A stretch of 64,000 nucleotides of DNA from Cunninghamia lanceolata (GCA_027924645.1 BSBN01000844.1:62001-126000); one strand, 5' to 3'; numbered from the stretch's first letter, positions 34,240 to 47,061 are shown. The notes: generated by a model not told the origin, from the letters alone. Made by a program: numbers and translations.

Positions 34240-35350
34240 CACTTATACAACCCTTTTTACCTTTTCGCCCTTTGCATACTCAAATCTTTGTATATACAAA
34301 TGCATATACATATAAGCACCTTGGACACGTGTCATCCGCTGACTGGATCACCATCGCTAAGCATTGGCCTCTTCATCGGCAATCTATTATATCTTTTCTT
34401 TTGCATATGTGGTTGTATATATGAGATTGTATGCCCATACAATCACCTGCATACAAAGGCACGGACTCCAAATCACCATGAATCAAATTGCAATCTCTAT
34501 CGGGTCCCGCCTTGTATCTTCTCTTTGTATACCACTTTCTATATCGCATGTACAACATACAATATTCATACAACCATGAACTCCAGCTCATCTATCAATT
34601 AGATTGGAACAACTTTTGAAATCTGTCTTGTATCTTCACTTTGCATCTCTCATTGTATATTGCATATACAAGCACTTCATCATACAAGGTACAGACCCCA
34701 AAATGATTATTTGCTGCATTTGATTCTCCAGTCGGGTCTGGATTGTGTGTTTTCCCTTTGTATATAACCCTTGTATGTGAAAACATACAACGCGGACATA
34801 CAAACAAAGATGCAAACAAACACTTGTCTTTATCAACTAAATTGCATATTCACTTCAGGTTTGGGCCTTGTATCTAAGAAATGTATATGCCCCTTGTATG
34901 TACAATTGTATGTGCAAAGATACAATCACCTATACATGCAATTGGTGGGCCCCAGGCTTTGTATCTCTTGCTTGCACCTGTGACTTGTCTATGAGATACA
35001 ATCACCTTTACATGTGCAGACCCCACCACTACCTAACCTAATTTGAATCTTTTTAAAGTCCGCCAATGTATCTCATCCGTTGTATATCAAATATACAACA
35101 ACATATACATGCAACCTTTACATACAAGCACGGAATATTCCAAGAATCTGCAATATACAACCACATTTTCACACTTGGAAATGAACCCAAATGCCACATA
35201 CAAACCTTATATGCATACAAAGATGCATACAACTAATTTTTTACCATTTCTGAAGCTGATTGAACTTTCTCTCGGGTCCACCAATGTACATCTGCACTTG
35301 TACATTCAAAGACACATACAAGCGGCCATATACAAAGATACATGCATAAA
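34240..35350 (+). repeat. cryptic tandem repeat, ~115-bp period, tgtat/ataca rich
   Basis: The anchor cttgtatct (or ttgtatct/atgtatct) recurs at about 34511, 34627, 34867, 34957 and 35067, with weaker members near 34400, 34745 and 35285. Spacings cluster near 90-125 bp. Units share a gggtc(c/t) element before the anchor and pairs of tgtatat / atacaa blocks able to form stem-loops. Divergence between units is high. Confidence 0.6.
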
Positions 35351-38090
35351 AATGTGAAGGCTGACAGACTTAGAATTTTTTGGATTTAAATGAAAGGGCC
35401 TATGGATGAATGTTTGAAACCTAAACTTGTAGCAGGCACCAACAAATCCAATTGCAACTAGAAAATTAGTAATATCTTGCAAAAAGTTTGGAACTGTTTG
35501 ACTTGTATGAGTATTATTATAGGGAAGGTAACAAGTTGGCATACCTCATGGCCAATCTAGCCTATGATCATGCTCATAATATATTAGAGATTGATATGAA
35601 AATAATCTATAATTTCCCAGAGGCTTGGGAGGTTATGAAATATGATCAATTATTGTCTCAATGACTCCTAAAATAAGAGGGGTTTTTGTATGCTAAAATT
35701 TTTATTGTTTTAATTGCAAGAAAGTGTGATAATTGATGGTATAATATAAATGTCGTTTCAAAAGGCCATCAATGTGTGTGAGAATGATGTTTAGTACAAA
35801 TAATTCACTCCAAATAATCATAGAAATTACTACAAAGTCACGTCGTTGCATTCATTTGTAATGAATGGGACAAAGATTATTATTACAATGTGTGCCAAAA
35901 GATTGTTATTATTATTATTTATAATATAGGAGAGAGTTTTTATCATTCATTGCATTTTCCTTCTTGTAAAGACCCTAATCTTTAAAGTCATGGAGTATAT
36001 GTAGAAGAATAAGACAATGTATTTTCCTATAAAAAAATGAGAATTTCCATAACATGGTAGATTTGATTCATATTTTTTCGCTAAAGTCTTCAAGATCAAC
36101 TTTATATAAGTGGAGGTGCAAGAATTCATAGGCCACGAAATACTTTAGGATTCCCCATGTGTTTACTACTCTAAGGTTGTATCCCTCTTTTTGTCTAATG
36201 TGATGCATATATTGCAAGATGCTACTCTCTTAAGGAAATTGGCTTTGATTACATCCAAGATTATTTGATTTTGAGGAAAAATTAAATACTGCAATGGGGA
36301 ATTTTATGATTTATTCAATGGGCTAACTTTAGTAGGAGGATTTTCACCCACATAGATATTCTTGAAAGAACCCTATTGTGATTTGTGTCTATAATGCAAT
36401 TAAACATGACCTTCACAATAACTACATAATTACAGTGGAAAACTCTCTCTAGTTTCACTATAATGAAATTGGCTTTGAGACAATGGACAAAATTGTAGAT
36501 TTATTTTCCAGATCTTTATTTTCTTATCAATCATCACCCACATCCACTAGTACTTGTAGATGTTTTAGTTCCCCTTTGTCAATGAAGGATAAAATATTAA
36601 CTAGCCTAGGTATCTTATTCTAGATATAAATGTAAATGAACCTCCTCTATAGTTCTTGTTGGTTCAATTTAACGGTAATATTTGAATGGTCTAAATATAG
36701 ACTATATATGTTTCTTTTGTTATCTTAATACTTACTATTGAGAGATTTGATAGTTGCTGATAACTTTGATCAATGTAACTAATGACTATTATTTCTATCC
36801 CTATTTTGTCATCTATGGGTCTACTATATGTAATTACTATTTTCTAATATAATACTAGTTTTAGGTGTGTGCACCTTTTGTTAAAAAAGAAAAAAACTAA
36901 TTAACCTTTTGCACATTTCTCTACCACTTTGTTTAAAATAAATAAATTCAAACTTGCACAAGCCTCCAAGAAGGACCTTTTTTATCTCCACCCTCCACTT
37001 AAATTAAAATATTCTCTGCCCTTCATCTATCATAATCCTTGTCTTATTCATATGCACCTATACCAAGCCTCCATTTGTGAGCATCTCCATTACCCATGCA
37101 AATGGATCAATCTTATTCCTCCATCATTAGCTTCCTTTGAGACCAAATCTAAACCCTCTATGATCCTCTTCAAAAATCTATAAAACCCTTATCTCCCAAG
37201 AACTTTTTAATAGAACAAGGTGGAAACAAATCAATGTCATGCTATAGGATTCTTGAGAAACCACATTCTCCTTCTCAACAACAACCAATTTTCAGCACAT
37301 CCAAGGCATCAAGATGTGTGTGGATAAGAATTTATTATCTTTTTATTTATTAATTTTCTATTCCTTTGCTCAATTTGAAGTGTTACTTAGGTTTGAGATT
37401 AGGTTCTTTAATTTCATTACATTGATCCTAGTTTGTCTCTCCTTGTAGTATACACAACTATAACTTTCAAAATATGAAATTAAATTATAAATTGATTGCC
37501 TTAACATCTATGAACACCATGACTTTCAAAATAGTAAATATTAACCATTGCACTAAATGTGAAAAAAATAATATAATAAATCAACAATGACTACTATATA
37601 ATCCAAACACCAAAAAAATAAGAAATAAGACACAACAGAAGGATCACAATGAAGGTAATATAGAAGAATGAGAAAGGAAGCGCCAATGCAATATTCAATG
37701 AGTAAAAGTCTCCTCTTCTACAAGTTTAGGGCTCTAAACAAATTATGACATTTTTTTTTGTGTGTGTGTTGTGTTGGGTTCATCTTATTGAACATTATGA
37801 GATTTAAAGAAATAAAAATGCTTGGTCCTATAAGTTGAATTTGATTTTCCCATCCAAATTTCATAAAATTGTAATATAATTTGAGCATAATATGGTATAA
37901 GGCAAGTTCATCTATAAGAGTTCTATATAGCTTTTCTATCTTTGAGCCTTGACTTTAGTGATGTATATAGAGTTCATTTATAAAACAAGAGAATTTAACA
38001 TTTTGCTAAATTATAGGCCAATAAAAATAGGATAATTTTCTTATTATTTTGGTGTGGTTGAGATCTAAAATTTCTATTGACTATTTGACC
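35351..38090 (+). other. 2.7 kb intergenic, nothing recognised
   Basis: AT-rich DNA; no coding frame with family features. The ORF at 36929-37183 is low-complexity. Confidence 0.45.
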
Positions 38091-38136
38091 ATATGACCAG
38101 ATGATATTTAAGTATATGACCAGATGATATTTAAGT
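38091..38136 (+). repeat. perfect 23-bp tandem duplication
   Basis: Two identical adjacent units, 38091-38113 and 38114-38136, beginning atatgaccagatgatattta. Confidence 0.95.
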
Positions 38137-38429
38137 AATGTTGACTATAAGTGCCCAAATTCAAATGGGACTAAATGGTAAGTTTGACTATGATCAATAT
38201 TCAACATATGTGTCTACATAGAATGAAAACATAAAAATTCAATTATCTATAAATATATATAAGGTAAAATGCTTATAAAAACATCTTAGGACTCTCCATG
38301 AGTTGCCTATGTTAGACTCATGTTGTTGACCATGTATGTGCCTTCACTTTGAATAAGGAATATTTTTCATTCACTTAATAGTGAGTTCACCTCTTCTCCA
38401 TAGTGGATAATGCATCTTTGTCATTTTTT

Positions 38430-39287
38430 AAGTTAGGTCACATTCACCTTGAAAGTTCGTAGGCATTTTTTAATTATATTAAAAATTAATGTTGTTAATA
38501 AATAATGATATGACTCCAAGGATCATGGAGAGGGTAGACTTAGATGGCCCTCTTAGGTGGTAGGCAAAATTATTTGTTATTATTTAATCTCAAAAGTAAT
38601 TTTGTAGTGGCATTTAAATCAAGAGTTGTATTTGGGAAGATATTGGAAATCAGGCAAAGATTAAGAGATGTAAGATGATGTAAGAGGGTCTTCTACAAAT
38701 GGATCTTATGGAAGATTTAGACAATCTTTCAATTAAGTACCTAAGATTGGAATCATGGTCAATTTGACTATTATGGTAGAATCAATTATGTTTATTATGT
38801 GTAAGGTGGGTGTAAGGTGTGTAAGATGAGTTATGATACTATTCACCTAGTGGTTGATTGGTTGTGTTTAGTTGTGAGATTCCCCACATGATGCAGGTGG
38901 ACACCTAGATTTGGGTGAGTGGTATTAGCCATTTGATTTGGAATACTATTTACAATATCTTATATTCATAGATCTCCTATAGATTGGTGCTTTGAGATGG
39001 TAGTACTATGAGATTGTTTTGCAAGTCATTCGAACACTATTATTCTTCTAGAATTTAGAAGGATAAGCAAATTGTATTGATGTAAGTACTTTCATGATTA
39101 ATACAATATTGAGTTTCTTTGGGTTTTGATTTTATTCTCTCAAGGGTTTCTCCACAGACATTATGTTATGGTTTGCATTTGTTTTCAATGTTGATTTCCA
39201 TTTGATCTTACAATCTTTCATGGTTTAGTAATATGGATGCACTAAAAGAACAACATTTCTCATTGATTATTCACCCTAGTTTCAACA
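38430..39287 (+). repeat. 5' LTR of the copia element
   Basis: It matches 51131-51947 (shared phrases include ggtaggcaaaattatttgtt and ttgggtgagtggtattagcc-like text). The start is eroded and set by alignment only; the end caaca is set by the primer site that follows. Confidence 0.85.
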
Positions 39288-39289
39288 TT

Positions 39290-39306
39290 TGGTATCAGAT
39301 CCATGG
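39290..39306 (+). other. primer-binding site, initiator Met-tRNA type
   Basis: The text tggtatcagatccatgg matches TGGTATCAGAGCC, the usual copia primer site complementary to initiator tRNA-Met, with one change. It begins two bases after the LTR. Confidence 0.88.
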
Positions 39307-39419
39307 TTGGCTTGATTAGAGAGAGGGATGCCTCTTTAAAAGTGTTTGACTAGGATTTTTTTTGCAATGGGAGTTTCTTGTTCTTTACTTGTAGATTTAG
39401 ATTTTAGGTAATAGAGATC

Positions 39420-40242
39420 ATGGCTAGATCATCCCAGTCAGAGATTGAAAAGCTCAATGCCCTAGATGTTGAACTTTAGAAGATAAATATGGAGAATCTC
39501 TTGGAAGAAATAGATCAATAGATTGTGGTGAAGAATGAAAACAAACATAAAATGATGTCAAATGAAGATTGGGCAAAGCTTGAAAAAAATGTTCATGGCA
39601 CTATACAATTGTGTTTATCTAATTCTATTCTTTTCAATGTTTCTAATGAAACTATTTTATATAAGTTGTGGAAAAGAATAAGAGAAGTTTACTAAACTAA
39701 GAGTCTTGTAAATGAGATTTTTTTGAAAAAAATTATATTCTCTAAAGATGAAAGATGGAAACTTGATTACAAAACATCTAAATATATTCAATCTAAGATT
39801 TCAATTTAGTTGTAGTCAATAGATGTGAATATAGGGGAAGAGGATAAATGTATTTCAATACTATGTTCATTACCTAAATTTTGGGATAGTCTAATTCTTG
39901 CACCTAGTGGTTCTCTGACATATATAAATATGGATGCTCTCATTGCTACCTTGTTCATAGAGGAAATGAGGAGAAATTCTATGGATGATGGATCTAAGGA
40001 TGCATTGCATGTGTGAGGTAGATATAAAGATAAAGGTAAGTCTAAGCATAAAGGTGGTGAGGATAAGTCTAAAGATAGATCCAAGTCTAAGGGTAGATCT
40101 AAGACACTTGGTAATAGTAGATTGATATGTTGAAACTATAGAGAATTGGGGCATGTGAAAAAGAAATGTTGAAATAAGAAAATGAAGATCCCTCTACTAA
40201 TAAATCCTCTAATGATGAAGCTATTGATGCTTTTATTATTTC
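39420..40242 (+). pseudogene. gag: copia gag
   Basis: Starting at the ATG at 39420 (MARSSQSEIEKLN), the frame gives DWAKLEKNVHGTIQLCLSN, then ETILYKLWKRI and LCSLPKFWDSLI, the UBN2-type copia gag core. A Lys/Ser-rich stretch (KSKHKGGEDKSKDRSKSKGR) precedes a zinc knuckle whose second Cys is Tyr and whose following Trp codon is TGA (about 40128-40172). Stops at 39477, 39519, 39693 and 40014, and others, disable it. It ends at the start of the protease (DAFIISI), where the nested element begins. Confidence 0.88.
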
Positions 40243-41492
40243 TATTTAAAGTGAAATTTTGACGAAGAGGATTTCTTTGTGTTTAGGGTTGATTTTGCTA
40301 GTTTGTATAAATCCTCCTTTCACCTCTAAACATTCAAGGACTTCAGCCAAGTAGGAAGTCTATTATTAGGCCTTTAGTCACTTGGAACATAGGGGAAGAT
40401 TGGAATTGTATGATTTTGTTGTTCAATTAAGCCCAATTATGCTCAAAACCCTAATTACATGAATTTGTGAACAAACAGACAAATTACAAAAAATGATCGC
40501 ACACAGAGATATCAAATGACAATCAAATGCGTACTAGATTTCAAAGTTTAGAAAATGAAAAAGTTGGGGACTAATGAGCGGGTGCCCTAGTCCAGTACCA
40601 TAACTTTTGTCAGGATCTAGGAATCTTGTCTACAACCTAAACCTATTGTTCTAGAGATTTTCCTATTATAGAATCTGGAGGACTAATGAGCGGGCACCCG
40701 AGTCCAAGTCCCTATTTTCTTCTCTGATCTATAATTCCAATAGTTTGTACTGCTCTCCTACAACTCCACTTTTTCTGCTTCTGCAACTTGTAAGCTGCAA
40801 TCACAGAAAAATGGGTTGGGGTTTGTGGTGTTTAGAGGCTTGCCTTAGTCAAGCCTTGGAGAGACATTCAAGTCTTCTGAACATCGTTGTCAGATAAAGA
40901 GTCTGTATCCCTATGGGATAAAGGCAAAATCTAAATGATAAATGATTGGAAACACAATTGATATCACCTTGTAGTGAAGATCTCATTGAAGGGAGATGCA
41001 CTTCATGCCATGAGGAGATGGATGGCAAATCTATAAATACAAACACAAGAACAACACAAATTCTGCTATGCAACACAATGAATGCCTAGAATCACTTTCA
41101 CAAAAGTTCTTGAATCAAAAATTCCATCTAGTTTACAAATGAATGCCTAAACATGCTTATATATGCAACTACAAACATTCCTGCTAAGAATTTCGTAATT
41201 GAAACTTATCGTGTCAGCATAGGACCTAAATAATGGTCATAAACTAACACTCCAAAGTTGGCCCTAGCCTAAAATAGGGTAGGACTAGGGCGCGGGCACC
41301 CAAGTCCTCCCCCCCTATTTCAAGAAGGATTTATGCCAAGTGCACCACCTAGGTCCCATTCGCCATGAAACTTCAAGTTTTTCTCATTGGGATGTCAAAT
41401 TAACATGAAAGATACTCTAAATGCATTCTAAAGACCTGGGAGCTAAACCTTAAGAGGGAAAATCCACCAAGGGGACATTTTTTGACGTAACA
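40243..41492 (-). repeat. 3' LTR of the nested gag-only element
   Basis: On the minus strand it begins TGTTACGTCAAAAAATGTCC at 41492, directly after a polypurine tract. It ends near 40243-40252, where identity with 47062 starts. It is about 1.25 kb. Two copies of a short phrase, aatgagcgg(g/c)(t/c)(g/a)cc...agtcc, occur at 40572 and 40685, with a related gcgcgggcacccaagtcc at 41289. Confidence 0.85.
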
Positions 41493-41508
41493 TTTAGCCC
41501 CCATTTTA
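41493..41508 (-). other. polypurine tract of the nested element
   Basis: The minus-strand text ttaaaatgggggctaaa sits immediately upstream of the LTR start TGTTACGTC. Confidence 0.75.
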
Positions 41509-41559
41509 ATGTATTTGTAAATGCAAGGTCAATACATGCATTAAAGTATGGTCAACAAA

Positions 41560-42322
41560 CATAACAAACATGCCAAGCATGGAGAAGACATGCCAATCAC
41601 AGAGAAGACAATAACAGGCATGCAAAACACAGAGAAGATAGTTAGAATCACGTAAAACATAGAGAAGATAGCATTGAAGACACACAAAACACAATGAATA
41701 CAATGAATGCAGTGAAAGTGATGATTTTCTTTTTCTTTTTCTTTTTATATATATGAAATGCAGATGCAAGTACAAGGAAAGTAGACACACCACCCATAAT
41801 GTAGGAGGGACTCATCACCACTGGTATTTAAGACTGCATGTGGGGAAACACACATGCAATACAAATCAAGCATGGCATACAAATCCCAAAGCATAGGAGG
41901 GACTCATCGCCACCAGTCTTTAAGACTATGCTTGGGAACAAACACACAATACACACACTTAGAAGGCATGGAGAAAACATGAAAAACAAGTGATGGAGTG
42001 TTCCTATTTCTAGGTTCATCACCATCTCAGGCACATTACAGGCACACACCAATGATTAGGCTTTGCCATAAAAATCACTAAAGACATGCTTAAGGGCTGA
42101 GTTAGTCACAAAACCACTCCCCACCTCGTGATGAGGACTTTTGAAAATGACAGGATGTGCACTCTTCAAGAAATACACCATCCCCTCCTTGCAATGAGGG
42201 ATTAAAATAGAAAAGGGATGTGATATCCCCGCCTCATGATGAGGGCTTTAAATGATTTCAAAAAAATCTTAGAGTGTAGGAGGAACTCATCGCCACTAGT
42301 CTTTAAGACTGCACCTGAGAAC
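41560..42322 (-). repeat. short repeat families in the 3' UTR
   Basis: Three families are visible. (i) gagaaga(c/t)a units at about 41582, 41602, 41632 and 41662. (ii) A ~45-bp unit with aggagggactcatc...agtctttaagactg at 41803, 41893 and 42277; its gtctttaagac centre is palindromic. (iii) A cccc-cctc-tgatgagg unit at 42117, 42182 and 42227. None is coding. Confidence 0.7.
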
Positions 42323-43547
42323 GAGCACATTGCTAACATCTAGAACAAACAACTTACCTTATATATGCCCCACCTTAAGGTGGTTGATATCAGGTATCAA
42401 TATCAAGCACGTTAAGGTAGGAAGAAAACACACAAGGGATCATGAACTCTTGCAAAGCCCATGCCCCCAAAGGTGACATGTACCTTACGATCACCAAATG
42501 TTCCTACAAACACATCCCTGCAAGAAAAGTGTTAGTGTCCATATAATCATGATAAACAACAATGCATATGATCAACCACATAAAGAACTAAGGAATGAAA
42601 GATTCAAGATAAAGTACATGGAGAAACAATATTGTTATGTTTTGTAAGTGCAATAAGACACCATCAAGATCACACGATAAAATGCACGGAGTGATTCTAC
42701 TGGCCAAGCATTGGATAATATATCAACCCCATCATCATATAGGAACTAAGTCCAATTTTTGATTTCTCACTAAAGGGACACTAGGTCCGCATCAGTATAA
42801 TGTGTTTTTCGTCATCTACCTACTAGATAGAAACACTGGAGGAAGGGAAACAATAAATCAAGAGAGGAGAAACAAGTGCCTTAGGGACAGTCATGTAGGA
42901 GGGTGCCCCCAAGTCACCATCTACAACACTATGTCCGTAAGACACAACACACAATATTGAAAATAGAGGAGAAGTGATATAGAAGAATGATGATACAAAT
43001 AGAAGAAGGGTCACAACAAAGGTAGTCTCCTAGTATCCTAGACCTTACAAGAGAATCAAGGGTCATCCCAGGAGGCCTAAACAACACATAACACATCACA
43101 GGGAAACACATCATGAGAGATAAAGGGTTAGAAATACTTACCTGTAGTACCATCATATTAAATTTTATAACTTGCGAACCTCATGGAGAGGTATTTGATT
43201 AGGCTTTGCACGAAGGTCGAGTGGTTCTTGTGAGAGTCTTGTTTATTGTCAGAAAGTCCATGTAATGCTTGTTTCTCAGATTCTTGTGTAAGTGAGACCT
43301 TTTGTTGCTTGTGAGGAGGAAAACCAATATTAATTCAAATTGATGATAATCATCTTGTTCTTTTTCAATTTTTAGCCAACTTTCATTGTTGATTTGATCT
43401 ACCATAGTGACAAGAATCATCTTGTACTATCTCACTCTTTTGATTTGTTATAGTTGTTTGTATTGGTTGTTCCATTTGTTTTTCTGATGCATTTTGGTTA
43501 TCTCTTGATCCTTGTAAGGATAACGGAGGTGGAACCTCAGCATAGAT
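42323..43547 (-). other. rest of the 3' UTR, no coding frame
   Basis: No pol motif on either strand where protease, RT and integrase would lie in an autonomous relative. Short ORFs only. Confidence 0.6.
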
Positions 43548-45229
43548 TCATTTTCTACGTGGACGAGGTGGGTTATCCAACTTTTCCTTATCCACTTCTA
43601 TTATACCCATGATGTTATCATATTCCAAATAATCATCATCATCTACTTCCACTAAACCATGTTCCATCATATTGTTATCAGTAAGCTTAGGGAAAGGATT
43701 AGTAAAGGTTTGTAAATTATGATTCAGGAGAGCAACTAACTTATTTCCATTATCATTCACACTCGATACCTGTATCACATTTGAGTTGATGAGGTCTTGT
43801 ATTTCATGTTTAAGATGCATACATCATCTAGTATCATGTCCTTGTGTCTGATGAAAATGACAAAAGGCATTAGCATCAAAATAAGGTCCTTGAGGTATGT
43901 TAGGATCCAAAGGCTTAATCGGGGGAAGCTTCATAAGATTATTACTCACAGCTTGATTCATGATGGAATGGTAAAACTCAGATATCAGAGTAAACTTTCT
44001 TTGCTGATATGGTGTCTTCTTAAGATTAGTGATATAAGACACTTGAGAAAAGTTATTTGAATTCAGTCCATTAATCTTGATGAAACTTTTATTATTGTTC
44101 TTCTTAAAGTTGTTCTGCAATGGTCCACCTAAGAATTGGCCAACTTGAGCCGATGAGTTTTGGTTTTCATACTGACTAGATGAAAGTTGATAATCATGAA
44201 GGGTGGTGCATAAATGTTGAAAGGAGTTATACTTCATTAAGATTATCACGGATGTTAGGTTGTAGATTTGTAATAAACACCTTCTAAAAATCCTCATCTT
44301 TCATCTGATAATGAATTTGTGCATATATAGCTTGATACCAACTAAAAACTCAGTTAACTTCTCTTTCAGACCTTGTTTGTAATGAACTAAATCAATCAAG
44401 GAAACTTGAGGTCTAATGTTTGCTTGAAAATGTTGTAAAAATTGATCAACTAATTGTGAAAAAGAGTGTATTGAATTTGGAGGTAAAGAGAAAAACCATT
44501 CTAAAGTTGTATCTTTGAGAGATCGCAAGAAAAGTTGTGCTAACAAGTCCTCTTCAAAGTAGAAATCACTACACATAGCTGTGAATGCTGCCACATGAGT
44601 ATTAGGATCACCTTTTCCACCATATTTTTCAAAGAGAGGAGTCTCAAACCTCTCAGGCATAGGAGTTCTCAAGATTGCATAAGATAGGGGATTATGGGCA
44701 TGATAAGTTGGTATATTAGGTTGTGAAGAATTTTTCAAATTTGTCACTTTTTGTAGTAAAGCAGTCATGCCCTGTAGAAGTTGGTTTAAGATGGCATCAT
44801 TGGGAGATGTGGTTTGCTGCGAGGAATTAGAACCAAAGTGAGGGAGTGATTGAGCCTGAGTAGTGATAAGCAGAGGCTATGAATAGGTCAATGGTGGTTG
44901 GACATAGTGATGGTGGAAGATGGTTGCGAATAGGTAATAGGTGGATGAGAATAAGTAGAATGGATAGGTGGTTGAGAACAATTATTCATAGAAGAGGTCC
45001 CCTTAGAAATCAATTTTTGATAATTAAATCCCATAGCTTTGTAATTTTGGGAATTAGTTCCATTAGATACTCCAATACCAGTGGTAACATTACTACAAGC
45101 ATTTGCATTAGTTGCTAAAATTATTGATGTGAATGTAGATATTCCAGTAGTCGGTATAGGTGCCGATACTTGGGTATGAGATGGTGATGACATGTTTTTA
45201 ATACCATTCACATATTCAATCACCATCAT
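43548..45229 (-). pseudogene. gag: gag of the nested gypsy-type element
   Basis: Read from right to left on the minus strand: a Ser/Thr/Pro/Asn-rich N-terminus (45229-44888); then the gag core at 44768-44301 with LRTPMPERFETPLFEKYGGK, FLRSLKDTTLEWFFSLPPNS and FLQHFQAN, the retrotransposon-gag fold; then 44297-43824 ending in FCHFHQTQGHDTR; and 43820-43548 starting with CMHLKHEIQDLINSN. The CxFHxxxGHDT-x-C-x-LKHEIQDLI pattern is typical of Tat/Ogre-type nucleocapsid. An acidic tail (VEVDDDDYLEYDN) and PPRPRRK follow. Only a few stops and frame changes interrupt it, so this is one of the better preserved genes in the window. No pol gene follows. Confidence 0.88.
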
Positions 45230-45252
45230 GACATTATTGTGTACAATATGTG

Positions 45253-45860
45253 TTAAACCTCGAATAACATCAATGCCATCTTGTCCTTTATCAATTCTCT
45301 TACATGGTGAATCACAGGAACAGCTTCTTCTGCTATTCTTTCAATTTCAACAAATGCTTGAAAGTCAGCTAACTCTTTATCAAGTTTTTTTATTTTCTCA
45401 TTAGGTACATGTGCAACTACCTCAATAGTGTTATCGACATCATGAAATACTTGATCTTCCAGAGTGATTGTAGGAGGTATAATATCTTTCAGTTTCAACA
45501 AATGCATGAAAATCAACTAACTCTTTATCAAGTTTGTTTATTTTCTCATCAAGTAAATGTGCAACTACCTCAATAGTGTCATCGACATCATCAAATACTT
45601 GATCTTCCATAGTGGTTGTAGGAGGTATAATATCTTGCAAAATTTGTGTCTCTCCTTTTTGTAAAGAAGGTATTCAATGGATTTTCAAAGGTTGGGATGT
45701 CCAATTCTTCAAGAGCACTAGATCTCATGTGTCTTATACTTCTTCTTAAAGGGATATTTCTATTAGGGTAGTGAGTTATAATACTCATACAGAGGCATGC
45801 CACACTCAATGCACAAACTAATAGAACAAACCCTAAGAGAAAGATATGTTTAAGATCCAA
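45253..45860 (-). pseudogene. leader ORF upstream of gag with an internal duplication
   Basis: On the minus strand 45860-45591 begins with a hydrophobic segment (HIFLLGFVLLVCALSVACLC) that could be a membrane or signal segment. It continues into a helical acidic module read twice, DIIPPTTTMEDQVFDDVDDT and DIIPPTITLEDQVFHDVDNT, each ending in LDKEL-DF-AFVE. The two modules come from a 148-bp tandem duplication, which shifts the frame because 148 is not a multiple of three. No family is recognised. An extra ORF ahead of gag is known in Ogre elements, but I cannot show kinship. Confidence 0.55.
45339..45634 (-). repeat. 148-bp tandem duplication
   Basis: Copies 45339-45486 and 45487-45634 share tttcaacaaatgc, ctaactctttatcaagttt, gtgcaactacctcaatagtg and tgtaggaggtataatatct at matching offsets. 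Confidence 0.88.
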
Positions 45861-45894
45861 AAATGCTTGATTTTTTCAACTTTTTTCAATACAA

Positions 45895-46570
45895 ATAAGT
45901 GAAAAAAAGGGTGTTGTAAGGAAATTCATCAAGAGAATCAAGTAATATGTCTGATTAGTCCAATAAAGAAATAATATCCTTCACAACACACCTTTTATGC
46001 AAATCTAGAATGATGACAAGTCACAACCTAGTGAAAATACACTAAACTATGTGGTTTTTCACAAATGTTCAATGCAAAGACCCAATAAAAAGGGGTGTTG
46101 TAAATAATTTTAGGAGTTGAATTAGATTACATTAGTAATATAATCCACCTAAATCCATAAAATCTTTTACAACACGCTTGGAGTGCAAATCTAGGTCAAA
46201 CCCTAGGGCAAATATAGCCAAAATATGTAATTTTTCACCAAAATTCAATGCAAAAGAGTATGACAAAGGGTGTTGTGAGAAAAATGATGATGGAAAGTAA
46301 ATTATAATAGTAATAACAGCCACCTAATGCCAAAAAATCCATCACAACATGCTTATAGTGCCAATCAAGATCAAACCCTAGGGAAAATATAGCTAAAATA
46401 TGCAATTTTTCACCAAATTTCCATTGTAAGAGCCCAATAAAAAGGTGTTGTAAATAATTTGTGGAGGGGAAGCATATAATAACCCTGATAACAACCAATT
46501 AGTGCAGAAAAATCCTTTACAAAATGCATATGGTGCAAATCTAAAGAGATGATAAGGCCAAATCTAGTGG
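45895..46570 (-). repeat. four tandem ~175-184-bp units in the leader
   Basis: The anchor gtgttgt(a/g) recurs at 45911, 46095, 46270 and 46445. Each unit repeats, in order, the gtgttgtaa anchor, a caccta or caacca block, aaatc(c)-ttacaacac, a tgcaaatct and gtcaaaccctagg block, and a tatgcaatttttcaccaaa block. In element orientation this lies between the primer site and the leader ORF. Confidence 0.85.
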
Positions 46571-47061
46571 AAAATTGAGGTTTTCAAACCCTAGGCATGA
46601 AATTTTGCAAGAAAACCACTATGATGAAACACTACAGTTAGAAATCAATCCTGATGAGTTTTTTTAAAAGGGTAGTAAAATCTAAAACAAGATTTTGACT
46701 ACAAACCCTAGCTAATGCAAAACTAGGTTATATGGAAAAATGCACAATTTCAAGCAATTTTTATCAAATTAAGCATGGAAATGCAATCTAAATGAATGAC
46801 GAATGAATAATTTCTATATTTTAAATCAGATCTGATCATAATGACATAAATTTATAGAAATTAAATGCAAACTAATTCAAATTATATGAAAATGCAAGCT
46901 AAAAATGCCAATTTTTTCAAAATTTCCCAAGGTTTCAATTTTTTTGTAATTTTTCAAATGCAATAAGATGAATAATGATATGAATAAATGAAATAAATGT
47001 AAATATGAAGCACAACACTTAGCAAGGTACAAAATTCATTAAAAACATGGGTTCACCAAAA
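46571..47061 (-). other. leader next to the 5' LTR with candidate primer site
   Basis: Non-coding AT-rich sequence. On the minus strand tggtgaacccatg (47057-47045) begins a few bases after the LTR end and starts with TGG, as primer sites do. The complementary tRNA is not identified. Confidence 0.45.

Noticed and set aside
34240..35350. CRISPR array
   Set aside because: Units are diverged, spacing is irregular, and the context is a plant nuclear genome; CRISPR arrays are prokaryotic.
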